Source: Chitinophaga sp.
GTDB taxonomy: Bacteria > Bacteroidota > Bacteroidia > Chitinophagales > Chitinophagaceae
DNA: 64,000 nt
Assembly (NCBI RefSeq): GCF_017745275.1
Contig: NZ_JAGHZS010000002.1
Location: 855,859 to 919,858, forward strand
Reading direction: 5' to 3'
Shown: piece by piece, positions 1 to 8,385 of the stretch
Numbering within the stretch: the stretch's first letter is position 1
How the letters are laid out: each line of letters begins with the position of its first letter
Program-made: the position numbers and the translations under genes
The notes under the pieces: generated by a model
Seen by the model: only the letters and a program-made list of their open reading frames with translations
Databases searched by the model: none
What the model was told of the DNA's origin: nothing

Positions 1-856
1 GTTTAAAAGCCAGTTTATTCTGTACCCACGCGGTTTCTGTTAACACGCTGTCCTGTACCGGGCTGAGTTTACTTTTATAAATCACCATCGGTGCCGGCGC
101 CGCTACAGTATGGGTTTCGGCGGCTACCTGCAACACCGGTACGGTCAGCTTCTCATTTGGTTTGAGCGATACTACCTGGTTGTCTGCATTTTTCAATACT
201 ACCTCCACGGCGCCCTGTACTAACGAGGTAACGGCGCTGTCTTCCTGCGGATAAGCTCTTATATTAAAAGAAGTGCCTAATACCCTTACCTGGAAAGTTT
301 TGGTGTGTACCCGGAAAGGGCGCTCTGCATCTGCAGTAACAACAAAAAAGGCTTCTCCTTCCAGCGTTACTTCTCTCGGGGTATGGGCCGCAAATTGTTT
401 GGGGTAGTCGAGCTTACTGCCGGCATTGAGCCATACCCGCGTGCCGTCAGGCAGCAGCACTTGTGATCGCATCCTTTTTTCCGTGACCATTTGTGCCAGT
501 GGCGCCGGCTTTTCGGATGGCGATGAATGCCACCACCACGCGCCAACGGCGAGCAGCACCAGCACACTGGCAGCGATGCCTGCATACCATCCCCAGATCC
601 GGCGTTTCGCCGGTACTTCTATGACAGGCGCCTCTGTTAAGGTTTCCATTCTTAATTGATGCTTCTCCAACAGTTGCTGTACCTGTGAACCAGTATATTG
701 TTTACCGGCAGGTACCCAGTTTTGTGCAAATACCTCACGGATATAGCTGGCATCAGGATATTGCTGCAGCAACTGCTGCAAGTCCACTGCTTCGTCTTCC
801 GTTAATAGACCGGCCATTTCGCGGGCCAGTAATGTGTACAGTTTTTCCTGATCCAT
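1..856 (-). CDS. FecR-family anti-sigma factor (3' end outside window)
   Basis: Inner-membrane anti-sigma/signal-transducing protein that passes an outer-membrane receptor signal to an ECF sigma factor. It reads from ATG at 856 leftwards and is still open at base 1. The N-terminal 85 or so residues form the cytoplasmic anti-sigma part. One membrane segment follows (IAASVLVLLAVGAWWW, about residues 95-110). The periplasmic FecR domain then begins, with the typical LPDGTRVWLNAGSKLDYP and LEGEAFF motifs and a VLGTSFNIRAY strand. The upstream gene on the same strand is the cognate ECF sigma factor at 975-1568. The C-terminal DUF4974-like part and the partner receptor should lie beyond the left edge. 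Confidence 0.9.
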   Translation of the reverse strand, partial: MDQEKLYTLLAREMAGLLTEDEAVDLQQLLQQYPDASYIREVFAQNWVPAGKQYTGSQVQQLLEKHQLRMETLTEAPVIEVPAKRRIWGWYAGIAASVLVLLAVGAWWWHSSPSEKPAPLAQMVTEKRMRSQVLLPDGTRVWLNAGSKLDYPKQFAAHTPREVTLEGEAFFVVTADAERPFRVHTKTFQVRVLGTSFNIRAYPQEDSAVTSLVQGAVEVVLKNADNQVVSLKPNEKLTVPVLQVAAETHTVAAPAPMVIYKSKLSPVQDSVLTETAWVQNKLAFK

Positions 857-974
857 AGTTTCAGTTAAGGACAAGTAACGACCTCATTTGATGGGTAAAT
901 AGTAACTTTTGTCCTTCCCATTATTAGAAGGACAAATAAACCAATGAAAATTCCCTAAAGGAAAATAAAAAAAG

Positions 975-1568
975 TTAAGAATCAATCCGGAGGTAGGTTT
1001 GCGCCGTTTCATCGGAGAGGTCAAAGCGGATGGCCTGGGATATTTTTTTTACGGCAATGGTCAGCTGGGCATCTACTGTTTTGGTAGAAATATTGAGTAG
1101 CTCAGCCACTTCCCGGTAGCTTAAACGGTCTTGTTTGATTAAACGGAAAATCAGCTGGCAGCGGGCCGGCAAACAACGTATCGCTCTTTCAATTTTTTGA
1201 GATACTTCTGCAGACACCATCCCGTTTTCCGCATCCGGTGCAATAGCCAATATATCTGTGTTGATATCATCCAGCGAATGATGCTGATGCCTTTTCTGTT
1301 GCTGCAGGGTGTTAAGCGAAAGATTCTTCGTGCTTACATACAGGTACACCACCGGGTTTTGTACATGTAATAAGTCGTTCCTTTTTTGCCATAAGGTGAG
1401 AAATACATCTGACACAATTTCTTCTGCCAGGTGAAATGAAGATACAATAGAGGCAGAGAAATGAATCAGGCGCGCGCACAGGCTCACATATAATTCATTA
1501 TACGCCTGTATATTGTTTTCATAGCAGATCCCGTGAAAAAGCAATTTTATCTGCTCATTTTCTCTCAT
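975..1568 (-). CDS. ECF-type RNA polymerase sigma factor
   Basis: Sigma-70 family ECF factor of about 197 residues. It has a region 2 helix (AEEIVSDVFLTLWQKRN, with the usual acidic DVF motif) and a region 4 helix-turn-helix (YREVAELLNISTKTVDAQLTIAVKK), typical of FecI-like factors in Bacteroidota. The reading frame stays open upstream to 1655. The start at 1568 is preferred because a good -7 box (TACTTTTG, 1580-1573) lies just upstream and the conserved domain begins right after it. It is followed by a FecR gene in the same direction after a gap of about 118 bases, the standard order for a surface-signalling pair. Confidence 0.88.
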   Translation of the reverse strand: MRENEQIKLLFHGICYENNIQAYNELYVSLCARLIHFSASIVSSFHLAEEIVSDVFLTLWQKRNDLLHVQNPVVYLYVSTKNLSLNTLQQQKRHQHHSLDDINTDILAIAPDAENGMVSAEVSQKIERAIRCLPARCQLIFRLIKQDRLSYREVAELLNISTKTVDAQLTIAVKKISQAIRFDLSDETAQTYLRIDS

Positions 1569-1572
1569 GGCG

Positions 1573-1580
1573 CAAAAGTA
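1573..1580 (-). promoter_or_regulatory. -7 promoter element of the ECF sigma gene
   Basis: TACTTTTG on the minus strand fits the Bacteroidota -7 consensus TAnnTTTG. It ends four bases before the ATG at 1568, so the transcript would be nearly leaderless. No clear -33 TTG was found at the usual spacing. Confidence 0.45.
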
Positions 1581-1741
1581 TATAAAAGAGAATAAGTCTT
1601 TTATTAAGTGATTGTTACGTATTTTGGTTGACTGGCGATCTTTTTCATTATTCAACTGAAAGCAATATATACATTTTTTAGATTCCCCGCATATTCCCTT
1701 CTTCTCCGGAAATAAACGTTTTACTTATCTTTACCGGGCTA

Positions 1742-3181
1742 ATGAACGACTCACCCGCTATAAAGCTTTCCGCACTCACCAGTAAAATTCAGCAGGCGCT
1801 CCACAACGTGTTTGCTGAGCAATCGTATTGGGTAGTAGCCGATGTTACCAACCACTCTTTTTACCAGCAAAAAGGATATCATTATTTCGACCTGGTGGAG
1901 AAAGATACCCAGGCTGGAGGCATCGTGGCAAAAGTGGCGGCAGTAGCCTGGGGCAACGGCGCTACACGGATTAAGGAATTTGAAATTGTTACAGGACAAC
2001 CTTTCAAAAATGATATTCATGTATTAATCCGTGTATCGGTGAGCTATCACCAGGTACACGGACTACAGATTTCTTTACTGGATATAGATACGAGTTTTAC
2101 TATCGGCCTGCTGGAACAGCAGAAGCAGCAAACGTTGCTGCGACTCACCAGCGAATGCGCGGATTTTATCCGTAAAGTGGGCGATCGCTATGTGACAAAG
2201 AATAACCAGTTGCCCCTGCGGGCAGTGATACAGCGACTGGCCGTCATCACTTCCGGTAACTCCGCCGGGTACCAGGATTTCCGGCATACCCTGGAGCATA
2301 ATCATTTCGGCTATACTTTTATCATCGATAATTATTTTACGGTGGTGCAGGGGGAAGCTAAAGCGGAATTGGTACAACAACGACTGATCGATATTTACAA
2401 CAGCCAGGTACCTTACGATGCGGTGGTTATTATCCGCGGCGGCGGGGCACAAACCGACTTCCTGATTTTCGATACGTTCATATTAGGCCGCGCAGTGGCT
2501 AAATTTCCCATCCCGGTGATCACAGGAATCGGGCATCAGAAAAATGAAACCATTACGGACATGATGGCGCATACCGCCACCAAAACGCCTACCAAGGCGG
2601 CAGAGCTGATTATAGCGCACAACCGGGGCTTTGAAGAAGCGCTGATATCGATGCAGCAAAATATAGTGATCCGTTCCCAGCAGCTTTTCTCCGGGCATTT
2701 CCAGGAGCTGGCATCGCTGAACAGCAGCATTATCAATCAAAGCAGAACATTGCTGGCCAATCATAAAGAAGAGTTACATCATATTAAAAATACGGTATTA
2801 CAGCATGCAGCAGCGGCTACGCTGAACCGTCACCGCGAGCTGATCGCCACGTCTAATGCGGTGCTGCAGCGGCCGCGGATCATGGTATCCAACCGCCTGA
2901 ATGATTTAGACAATATGGTGGACAAGTTCCGCTCATTCAGCCGGATGTATATACAGAGTAAACGGGGACAGGTCGCCCATTACGATACTTTATTCAAACT
3001 GATGAGCCCTGCCAACATCCTGAAACGCGGTTTTGCTATGATTTACCAGGATGGACAGGTACTCAGCAACGCCAGTACGCTTCAACCGGGCAGCCACATC
3101 ACGGTAGTGTTGCCGGATGCCTCGCTGGACGCCACTATTACATCAAAAACAACTACACATGAACCAGGAACTGACATATGA
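1742..3181 (+). CDS. xseA: Exodeoxyribonuclease VII large subunit
   Basis: Large catalytic subunit of ExoVII, which degrades single-stranded DNA into oligonucleotides in repair and recombination. At 479 residues it has near-family length. An N-terminal OB fold (about 10-110) contains the WVVADVTNHSF...YHYFDLVEK pattern. The catalytic core carries LAVITSGNSAGYQDF, VVIIRGGGAQTDFLIFD, the GIGHQKNETITDMMAHT motif and the TPTKAAELI segment. A long helical region and the LKRGFAMIY C-terminal motif follow. A near-consensus -7 box (TATCTTTA, 1726-1733) sits just before the ATG. It overlaps xseB by 23 bases, which suggests translational coupling. Confidence 0.95.
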   Translation: MNDSPAIKLSALTSKIQQALHNVFAEQSYWVVADVTNHSFYQQKGYHYFDLVEKDTQAGGIVAKVAAVAWGNGATRIKEFEIVTGQPFKNDIHVLIRVSVSYHQVHGLQISLLDIDTSFTIGLLEQQKQQTLLRLTSECADFIRKVGDRYVTKNNQLPLRAVIQRLAVITSGNSAGYQDFRHTLEHNHFGYTFIIDNYFTVVQGEAKAELVQQRLIDIYNSQVPYDAVVIIRGGGAQTDFLIFDTFILGRAVAKFPIPVITGIGHQKNETITDMMAHTATKTPTKAAELIIAHNRGFEEALISMQQNIVIRSQQLFSGHFQELASLNSSIINQSRTLLANHKEELHHIKNTVLQHAAAATLNRHRELIATSNAVLQRPRIMVSNRLNDLDNMVDKFRSFSRMYIQSKRGQVAHYDTLFKLMSPANILKRGFAMIYQDGQVLSNASTLQPGSHITVVLPDASLDATITSKTTTHEPGTDI

Positions 3182-3368
3182 AACGGCCTATAATGAATTG
3201 CAGGAAATAGCGGCTGAAATTGAAAATGAAGCAGTATCGGTAGACCTGCTGGCAGAAAAAGTAAAACGCGCTGCGGTATTGATAGAGTTCTGCCAACAGA
3301 AATTACGTGCTACTGAAGCAGAGGTGAATAATATTATTAAGCAGATGGAAGGCAAAGGGGAGAAGTAA
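3159..3368 (+). CDS. xseB: Exodeoxyribonuclease VII small subunit
   Basis: Small subunit of ExoVII, 69 residues and mainly helical. The pattern YNELQEIAAEIENEAVSVDLLAEKVKRA...CQQKLRATEAEV matches the XseB family. The frame is open from 3117, but the ATG at 3159 gives the normal family length and begins directly before the conserved TYETAYNELQEI segment. It overlaps the 3' end of xseA by 23 bases. Confidence 0.93.
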   Translation: MNQELTYETAYNELQEIAAEIENEAVSVDLLAEKVKRAAVLIEFCQQKLRATEAEVNNIIKQMEGKGEK

Positions 3369-3372
3369 CCCA

Positions 3373-4143
3373 TCAGGGCACGGCCGTTGCCGTCTCTATA
3401 CTATCTTTATATTGCTGATATAACTGTTTGATATACGCTGATAAATCATAACTATTGTTACCGGCCAGGAGCGCGGGCGAAGGCCGGTAGTGCGCCATAA
3501 AATAATCCAGGCTATCGCCTTGTAGTCCCGTAATTCTTTGCACCATGGCCGGGTCATACCTGCGCTGCACATAATCTTCGCTTTCTTTTTCCAGTAGTTG
3601 CCTGCGGAATGCCGCCCGTCGTTTGTTACGGCGAAAGGATAGGTTGGTATATAGTTGATTGATGCTGATATGCTGGCGTACTGTATGGAGCTGATCACGC
3701 AGGTCCTGTTTGTTAACCGGGGGTAACAGCAAATTGAAATCCCAGTTCTGCTGCTTTTTGAAGTATGCCGCATATTCTTCACGTAACCGCAGGGAATCGC
3801 TGGCATAGTTCCGGCCGCGTACCAGCTGCTGTTGCAGGGTAATCACCCCTTGTTGCATATAAATAGGGAGAGATGGTAAACTGAATAGTTCTTTCGTAAT
3901 CGCCACTTGCTGGGGCATATACCCAATCATGGAGAATCGCAATGTATCTCCGGGGCGGCTCATCATTTGAAATGCACCTTTATCATCTGTAATCACTGTT
4001 TTGCCGGTTGTGATGTTGATCAGGCTTACGCCGGGCAGCACCGCTGCTGTGGCGCCATCTTTCACGACACCGGAAAGCGGTTGTTGTGCCATCAGGGCCA
4101 CCGGGAACAAAAATAACAGGGTACTGGAAATGGACAGTTTCAT
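3373..4143 (-). CDS. Secreted protein with carboxypeptidase-like regulatory domain
   Basis: Exported protein of about 256 residues. It has a signal peptide (MKLSISSTLLFLFPVALMAQQ), then a CarboxypepD_reg-like beta-sandwich at about residues 22-100 (SGVVKDGATAAVLPGVSLIN, DDKGAFQM, LRFSMIGY). This module is common at the N-terminus of Bacteroidota surface proteins. The C-terminal half is charged, helical and unrecognised. The ATG at 4143 was chosen over 4152 because it begins the signal peptide directly. It ends convergently 4 bases from xseB. The precise role is unknown; a periplasmic or surface role is inferred only from the signal peptide and domain. Confidence 0.75.
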   Translation of the reverse strand: MKLSISSTLLFLFPVALMAQQPLSGVVKDGATAAVLPGVSLINITTGKTVITDDKGAFQMMSRPGDTLRFSMIGYMPQQVAITKELFSLPSLPIYMQQGVITLQQQLVRGRNYASDSLRLREEYAAYFKKQQNWDFNLLLPPVNKQDLRDQLHTVRQHISINQLYTNLSFRRNKRRAAFRRQLLEKESEDYVQRRYDPAMVQRITGLQGDSLDYFMAHYRPSPALLAGNNSYDLSAYIKQLYQQYKDSIETATAVP

Positions 4144-4285
4144 AGGTGCCAAGTTATCAGAAATGAATACCGGGCGTATGAAAAGAAGGGCTAAAGTTTT
4201 GTTATAAACGCAGGGAACTTATCTTCATGGAGAAGCCATCGGAAGCAGCATGAGGAAGGGTGGGCGCTATGCGTTATCCATCTCC

Positions 4286-5440
4286 CTAAAATACTTCATT
4301 AATCCCGAAATAAAACCCGGATTGGTCTTTTCCTCTGCCATAGTCCAGGCGGATATTGACTCTTTTTTTGAACTCCCAGCGATAGCCAATACCGTAGCTG
4401 ATGAGAGACTGGCGGAATTCGAAGGCATTGAACTGTGGAAATACGTTGCCACCGCCTACCCAGGCTACCAGGCCGCTGCGGTTATAGATCCGTTGCCGGA
4501 GTTCTATTTGTGCAGCCACGTAATTTTTATCGCGGAAGCGGCCTTCGTAATAGCCGCGTAAACGATTGGAACCACCGGCTTCTGCGAGCAGGCTCCAGGG
4601 CACATCGCCACTGCGTTCTTCTCCATACAGGTCGGTGGCCAGTACGGCGCCTTTCCATAGTTTTTTGTACCAGTCGAACTGCAGGTCAAACTGCGAGAAA
4701 ACTGCCTTGTTGCCGAAGATCGAAGGGAAGAAGCGATAACCCAGGCGCACATATACGCCTTTGTAAGCGTTGGGGATGAAGTCGCGGGTATCGTATACGA
4801 TGAAGGGACCGGCGCCTATGCCCAATATTTTCTCCGGCAGCATAAATGGTTTACCGCCGGTGGTATCTAATTTTTTTGTTTGTACATTATGAATTTGAGC
4901 GCATAGGCCAGCAAATAATTTACCGTTTAAATTCACGGAGAAGTCGGCCTGCATTTTTTCGGTCAGCTGTACAAATTCGCTGTAGTTGTCTTTATGCTCG
5001 CCGGCATCATAACCAATACCCCAATATTTGTTAGGGCGGGAGCTGAAAGAGGCTTTGAGGGCCAGGCGGAAGCGGTCGTGCGGAAAGATGGTGGTATTGC
5101 TGATACCGATGCCATAGAATCCGGTGGCTGCCACGGAAGCGTAAATAGCGGCGTTGGAAACGGGTAGCAGCGAATCGCTTCGGTCAGTTTTGTATTGGGC
5201 GGCCATCATCACGGCAATGCCTACACTGGTTTCCGGTGTATATACAGGCCCTCCAATGAAGCTGAGATCTACTTTTTTCTTTTTCTTTTCCACGTTGGTG
5301 TGCTTCAGATAATACATGATATTATCGAAAAAACCTCTGGGCACAGAAACGGTGGCCGTGCTATCGGCCTTTTCCTTAAGCTGAGCGTTCAATACAGCTG
5401 GGGCGACAATAAGGAGAAACAGTAATCGGTATCTATTCAT
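4286..5440 (-). CDS. BamA/TamA-like outer-membrane beta-barrel protein
   Basis: Outer-membrane protein of about 384 residues. A signal peptide (MNRYRLLFLLIVAPAVLNAQ) is followed by a linker and a C-terminal 16-strand-type barrel of the Omp85/surface-antigen family. Supporting segments are GGPVYTPETSVGIAVMMAAQY, the repeated aromatic strand ends, LRGYYEGRFRDKNYVAAQIELRQ (the conserved RGY/G(R/K)F region) and the terminal strand ending in F. POTRA domains are absent, so this is a short Omp85 variant. It is probably monocistronic, and its assembly or transport role cannot be fixed from sequence. Confidence 0.82.
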   Translation of the reverse strand: MNRYRLLFLLIVAPAVLNAQLKEKADSTATVSVPRGFFDNIMYYLKHTNVEKKKKKVDLSFIGGPVYTPETSVGIAVMMAAQYKTDRSDSLLPVSNAAIYASVAATGFYGIGISNTTIFPHDRFRLALKASFSSRPNKYWGIGYDAGEHKDNYSEFVQLTEKMQADFSVNLNGKLFAGLCAQIHNVQTKKLDTTGGKPFMLPEKILGIGAGPFIVYDTRDFIPNAYKGVYVRLGYRFFPSIFGNKAVFSQFDLQFDWYKKLWKGAVLATDLYGEERSGDVPWSLLAEAGGSNRLRGYYEGRFRDKNYVAAQIELRQRIYNRSGLVAWVGGGNVFPQFNAFEFRQSLISYGIGYRWEFKKRVNIRLDYGRGKDQSGFYFGINEVF

Positions 5441-5570
5441 GTATGACAATGATATGAATATAACACCATTTTTAGAAAATTGATGAAAGAAGGAATAAAA
5501 AGTGCGGACATGGCAATAGCAGCGCAGGCAAATGCCCGGCTGCTATTGTTGTTGAATATAGGTTAACAAA

Positions 5571-7793
5571 TTAATCAATGAATAACTGTGTCACGGCGGC
5601 GGTATTCATGGCCCATTGTGGGGTGTATACCTCATCGGCTGGCAGTTGATCGGTGATCGTTAACTGTTGTGCCGCTGCTTTTATTTGCAGTAACTGCCCG
5701 ATGCTCAATTTGGAATCCAGTTTTCTCAGGATGGCTTTTACATTGGCAAGATTCAGGTTTTGTACAATCTGTCCATCGAAAGGCATTTCCAGCCAGATGA
5801 TTTCTCTTGCTTTTACATCCAGTACGCCAAATACCAGTCCTTTGGTTAATCCGCGGGTGATACGCACCATATGTTGTACACAGGACGGATCATAGGCAAC
5901 ACCTGTTTTTTCGGATACCTTTATCGGATGCTTGTTATCCATCCATCCAACTTCCAGGTTAGGCGTAAGTTCCCCTTTCACAAATGCGTTGCAGGTAAAG
6001 GAAACATACCGGGCGTTGACGCGTTCCAATTCAGGTACATCTATTTCAATATATTCCGCGGTACCTGTTTTGTTTGGAATCCAGCGGATATCACCGCTAT
6101 GTTTACAACCGGGAGCATGTAGCCTTGAAAAGGAACAGATGTCAACGGTGGTATCGTAAGCAATAGAGCAGCTAAGGTCCATATCCAGGTGCTGGGCACG
6201 TAATCCTTTCCCCCATTGCATGAACAGGATGATTTTATCTCCCGATATTTTATAACGGGTACCCATCAACGCAGCAGGTAAATCCTGTATTTGTTCACCA
6301 CGGTCGCCGATCGACAATGGTATTTTGAACAGCTCCGGCGCGATATACATGCTTTTGGCAGTAGTGGCCTGTGCTTCAAAACGTTTGGTCATGGCTTGCA
6401 GGCACAGAGAGGTAACTGCATTTCGCATATCCTCCAGTTGCTGATCGTCGTACATTGCCAACAGGCGGTTAGCCGGTATTTTTTTGCTCACTCCTCCCAG
6501 TGGTTTTACCGCGCGGGTAGCCGTTCTATCGAAATAGTAGTCCGCATACATCTGCAAAGTGAACAGCAAACGGGCAGGCACTTTATCTACAATGTTGCTG
6601 AAAGCCGCTGCAACCGGATCTGGTCCAAACCACAGCATATTGGCAAACAGGGAGCGGGCAAATAATCCCGGACGCTGTTGCAACAGGTCCATTGTGCTGT
6701 TGACATCATAACGCAGGCGGTAATGGTTCAATGATCCCTGCCATACGGTATAATCTTCGCGATAAAATTTATCGATTACAGTATGTAAATGCTCAAAGCC
6801 CGCCCGCTGGCTGAATTCCGCCAGGCGTAATGCCCGGATGAAGCGTACCCACATTCCACGTTTAGGGTGCATGTTTTCACACATCGTTTCGGCATCCATA
6901 GCCATGTTATTTAACCATCCGGCTACCATGATTCCATCCCGGCGACTGTATTTCAGCTTCAGGGATTGCGCTATAAAAGCAGGAGCGGTGGTATATGCCA
7001 CATACATGGTGGTATTGTTTTTCTTTTTCCGCTGTAGGATGGTTTTAGGTGCAATCAGTTGATGAAACCCGGTATGCTTGAACCACAGGTAACGGAGTAT
7101 ATCCGTAGGCGTAGTAAACAGCGCTGTTGCTTTGGCACCTTCGTTCCGTTCAATTAAAACATCCACTACAGTCACCAGTGTTTCTTTCATACCAATCTTT
7201 ACTTCCGGTAAAGGAAGCTGTGCCAGCAACGTTTTCAGGCTATCCATCTGGGTGTCATCCAGTGCTGTTTTGGAGCTTAATAGGTCCCGCAGGTAAGCAG
7301 CAGGAGAGGCGCTGGTCCACAGATCCAGTACACGAAGTTGCTTATTTTGTCCATAGTTTTCGATGACACCACTTTCGAAGGGTGTACCGCAAAAAGGGCA
7401 TCCGTTATAGCGCTCCAGTGGGAATGTATTAACCGGAATAATATGTCCGCAGGCGAGCTGAGTGCCTTTACCCTGGAACACCGTATTGAACCAGGTCATG
7501 ATATAATCAGACACCCGCACCTCTGATGGAGTCATCCAGTTTTTTATCAGTGGTAACCAACTTTTATTCACGCCCATTACATCGCGGAAATTCTCCAGTA
7601 TATTGGCCTGGTAAGCAGGAGTGGTTTTATTCAATGCCTGTAATAACGATTCAGATACGCCAAATCCCAGCTTTGCCAGGTTGGCAATCAATAAGCTCGT
7701 GGTAGGGGTCAGGTAGGTGTCATTGGCATGCATGGCATTTTCAGGAATGTAAACTGACTGCTGACGTAAACCTACGCGTAATAAAGTGTTCAT
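5571..7793 (-). CDS. RING/zinc-knuckle protein with TerD-like C-terminus (MXAN_6230/SCO0854-like)
   Basis: Protein of 740 residues, with no signal peptide or membrane segment. Residues about 113-138 hold C115-x-H117 and C132-x2-C135, a short zinc-binding motif (ACGHIIP...GCPFCGTPF) like half of a RING. Residues about 150-480 are helical and include RPGLFARSLFANMLWFG. Residues about 520-690 resemble TerD: HSGDIRW (565-571) followed by EYIEIDVPEL (580-589). From memory this arrangement matches the MXAN_6230/SCO0854 RING-domain family linked to Ter-type stress systems; a profile search would be needed to confirm it. The leader of the gene contains two tRNA-like RNAs, and the divergent gene is a WYL regulator. 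An RNA-related stress or repair role is inferred from this context only. Confidence 0.65.
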   Translation of the reverse strand: MNTLLRVGLRQQSVYIPENAMHANDTYLTPTTSLLIANLAKLGFGVSESLLQALNKTTPAYQANILENFRDVMGVNKSWLPLIKNWMTPSEVRVSDYIMTWFNTVFQGKGTQLACGHIIPVNTFPLERYNGCPFCGTPFESGVIENYGQNKQLRVLDLWTSASPAAYLRDLLSSKTALDDTQMDSLKTLLAQLPLPEVKIGMKETLVTVVDVLIERNEGAKATALFTTPTDILRYLWFKHTGFHQLIAPKTILQRKKKNNTTMYVAYTTAPAFIAQSLKLKYSRRDGIMVAGWLNNMAMDAETMCENMHPKRGMWVRFIRALRLAEFSQRAGFEHLHTVIDKFYREDYTVWQGSLNHYRLRYDVNSTMDLLQQRPGLFARSLFANMLWFGPDPVAAAFSNIVDKVPARLLFTLQMYADYYFDRTATRAVKPLGGVSKKIPANRLLAMYDDQQLEDMRNAVTSLCLQAMTKRFEAQATTAKSMYIAPELFKIPLSIGDRGEQIQDLPAALMGTRYKISGDKIILFMQWGKGLRAQHLDMDLSCSIAYDTTVDICSFSRLHAPGCKHSGDIRWIPNKTGTAEYIEIDVPELERVNARYVSFTCNAFVKGELTPNLEVGWMDNKHPIKVSEKTGVAYDPSCVQHMVRITRGLTKGLVFGVLDVKAREIIWLEMPFDGQIVQNLNLANVKAILRKLDSKLSIGQLLQIKAAAQQLTITDQLPADEVYTPQWAMNTAAVTQLFID

Positions 7794-7847
7794 GATAATT
7801 GTTATTAAAGAATCAGATAATTTTGTTGCTCTTTATCAAAAAAAGAA

Positions 7848-7870
7848 GAAGTAAGCAACAATTGACCTCG
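7848..7870 (-). repeat. Conserved tail motif, copy 1 (CGAGGTCAATTG..GCTTACTTC)
   Basis: A 23-base segment just 3' of tRNA-like RNA 1. It is identical to 8045-8067 except for one base (TTGCTT versus TCGCTT). It begins 7 bases after the discriminator-like A. The AGGTCAATT half also occurs inside the expanded arm of each tRNA-like RNA. Confidence 0.7.
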
Positions 7871-7877
7871 ATTGTAG

Positions 7878-7989
7878 TAAAGCAGGTTGGACTCGAACCA
7901 ACGTTGCCGCCTATGAGAACATTTTAATTGACCTGGCGGTAGTATTAAAATCGCTCACGATGGTGTTTTTCCTATTCAACTACTGCTTT
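7878..7989 (-). ncRNA. tRNA-like RNA 1 (expanded anticodon arm)
   Basis: 112 nt on the minus strand. A 7-bp acceptor stem (AAAGCAG with CTGCTTT plus a discriminator A at 7878) is followed by TA at tRNA positions 8-9. The D-arm is weak (3 bp, loop containing GG). The T-arm is perfect: GTTGG, loop TTCGAGT, CCAAC. In place of a 17-nt anticodon arm there is a long insert with a hairpin at 7921-7951 whose apex reads ACC-GCCA-GGT. The anticodon-stem pairing is less canonical than in copy 2. No CCA is encoded. It lies upstream of and in the same direction as the 740-residue gene, so it probably comes from a shared primary transcript. An ordinary tRNA is excluded because no 7-nt anticodon loop can be drawn. 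Confidence 0.75.
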
Positions 7990-8044
7990 TCCGGTTTATT
8001 GTTATAAGTTACCAGGTAATGTTGTGGCTATTTCCCAAATGAAT

Positions 8045-8067
8045 GAAGTAAGCGACAATTGACCTCG
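8045..8067 (-). repeat. Conserved tail motif, copy 2 (CGAGGTCAATTG..GCTTACTTC)
   Basis: This is the second 23-base copy of the motif at 7848-7870, placed 7 bases 3' of tRNA-like RNA 2. The same position and near-identical sequence, while flanking DNA differs, suggest it is part of each RNA unit or is a protein/RNA binding tail. Confidence 0.7.
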
Positions 8068-8074
8068 GTATTTG

Positions 8075-8191
8075 TAAAGCAGGTTGGATTCGAACCAACA
8101 TACTCCGCATCCCATAGAGAAGTAAGTTTTAATTGACCTGCCGGTAATTTCAAAACTACTAATGCGGTGCTTGCCATTAAGCTACTGCTTT
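8075..8191 (-). ncRNA. tRNA-like RNA 2 (near-perfect tRNA body, 51-nt insert)
   Basis: 117 nt on the minus strand with every canonical tRNA feature. It has a 7-bp acceptor stem (AAAGCAG/CTGCTTT), U8 and A9, and a 4-bp D-stem (GCTT/AAGC) with loop AATGGC. One linker base leads to an anticodon-type stem CCGCAT (8167-8162) paired with ATGCGG (8110-8105). A 5-nt variable region AGTAT and a T-arm GTTGG/TTCGAAT/CCAAC follow, with discriminator A. The anticodon loop is replaced by 51 nt holding a 12-bp hairpin (8126-8156: GTTTTGAAATTACC, loop GGCA, GGTCAATTAAAAC). It could be a tRNA mimic or decoy, a Y-RNA-like cofactor, or an intron-bearing tRNA; the sequence does not decide. Confidence 0.8.
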
Positions 8192-8267
8192 CCCATCTTC
8201 GGCGGTAATGATGAATGTTCATTAACAGTGAGTTGAAGTAACATTTACTTGACCGCTTCCGATGACA

Positions 8268-8275
8268 CAAAGATG
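8268..8275 (-). promoter_or_regulatory. Candidate -7 element for the tRNA-like RNA / RING-TerD transcript
   Basis: CATCTTTG on the minus strand matches the strong Bacteroidota form TATCTTTG at 7 of 8 bases. Transcription would start near 8262, ahead of both tRNA-like RNAs. No TTG is present at the -33 spacing; the palindrome at 8283-8307 occupies that position instead, which suggests regulator-dependent use. Confidence 0.45.
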
Positions 8276-8282
8276 CAAGTAC

Positions 8283-8307
8283 ATGTGCGCAGTCCATCTG
8301 CGCACAT
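8283..8307. promoter_or_regulatory. Perfect 10-5-10 palindromic operator
   Basis: The left arm ATGTGCGCAG (8283-8292) and the right arm CTGCGCACAT (8298-8307) are exact reverse complements around TCCAT. It lies 7 bases upstream of the minus-strand -7 box, in the gap between the WYL gene and the tRNA-like RNAs. The core TGCGCAG recurs at 8399-8405 next to the WYL promoter, so the WYL protein is the obvious candidate ligand (inference). Confidence 0.65.
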
Positions 8308-8385
8308 AAAAAATATGTAGAAAAATATTTTAAATATATGATAATCAACATGTTGTGAGGTAATTATTTTTTTAAAAGAGATAAC

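Noticed and set aside
1569..1655. Longer N-terminus for the ECF sigma factor
   Set aside because: The extension overlaps the -7 box at 1573-1580, and its sequence does not belong to the sigma fold.
7878..8191. Ordinary tRNA genes, or attL/attR repeats made of tRNA 3' ends
   Set aside because: No 7-nt anticodon loop can be formed, so they are not normal tRNAs. As att repeats they would bound only about 200 bases, and the 5' acceptor strand and D-arm are present too, not just the 3' end.
8028..8351. 107-codon minus-strand frame through the tRNA-like RNA 2 region
   Set aside because: It covers the structured RNA and the operator, has no family resemblance, and its composition follows the RNA stems.
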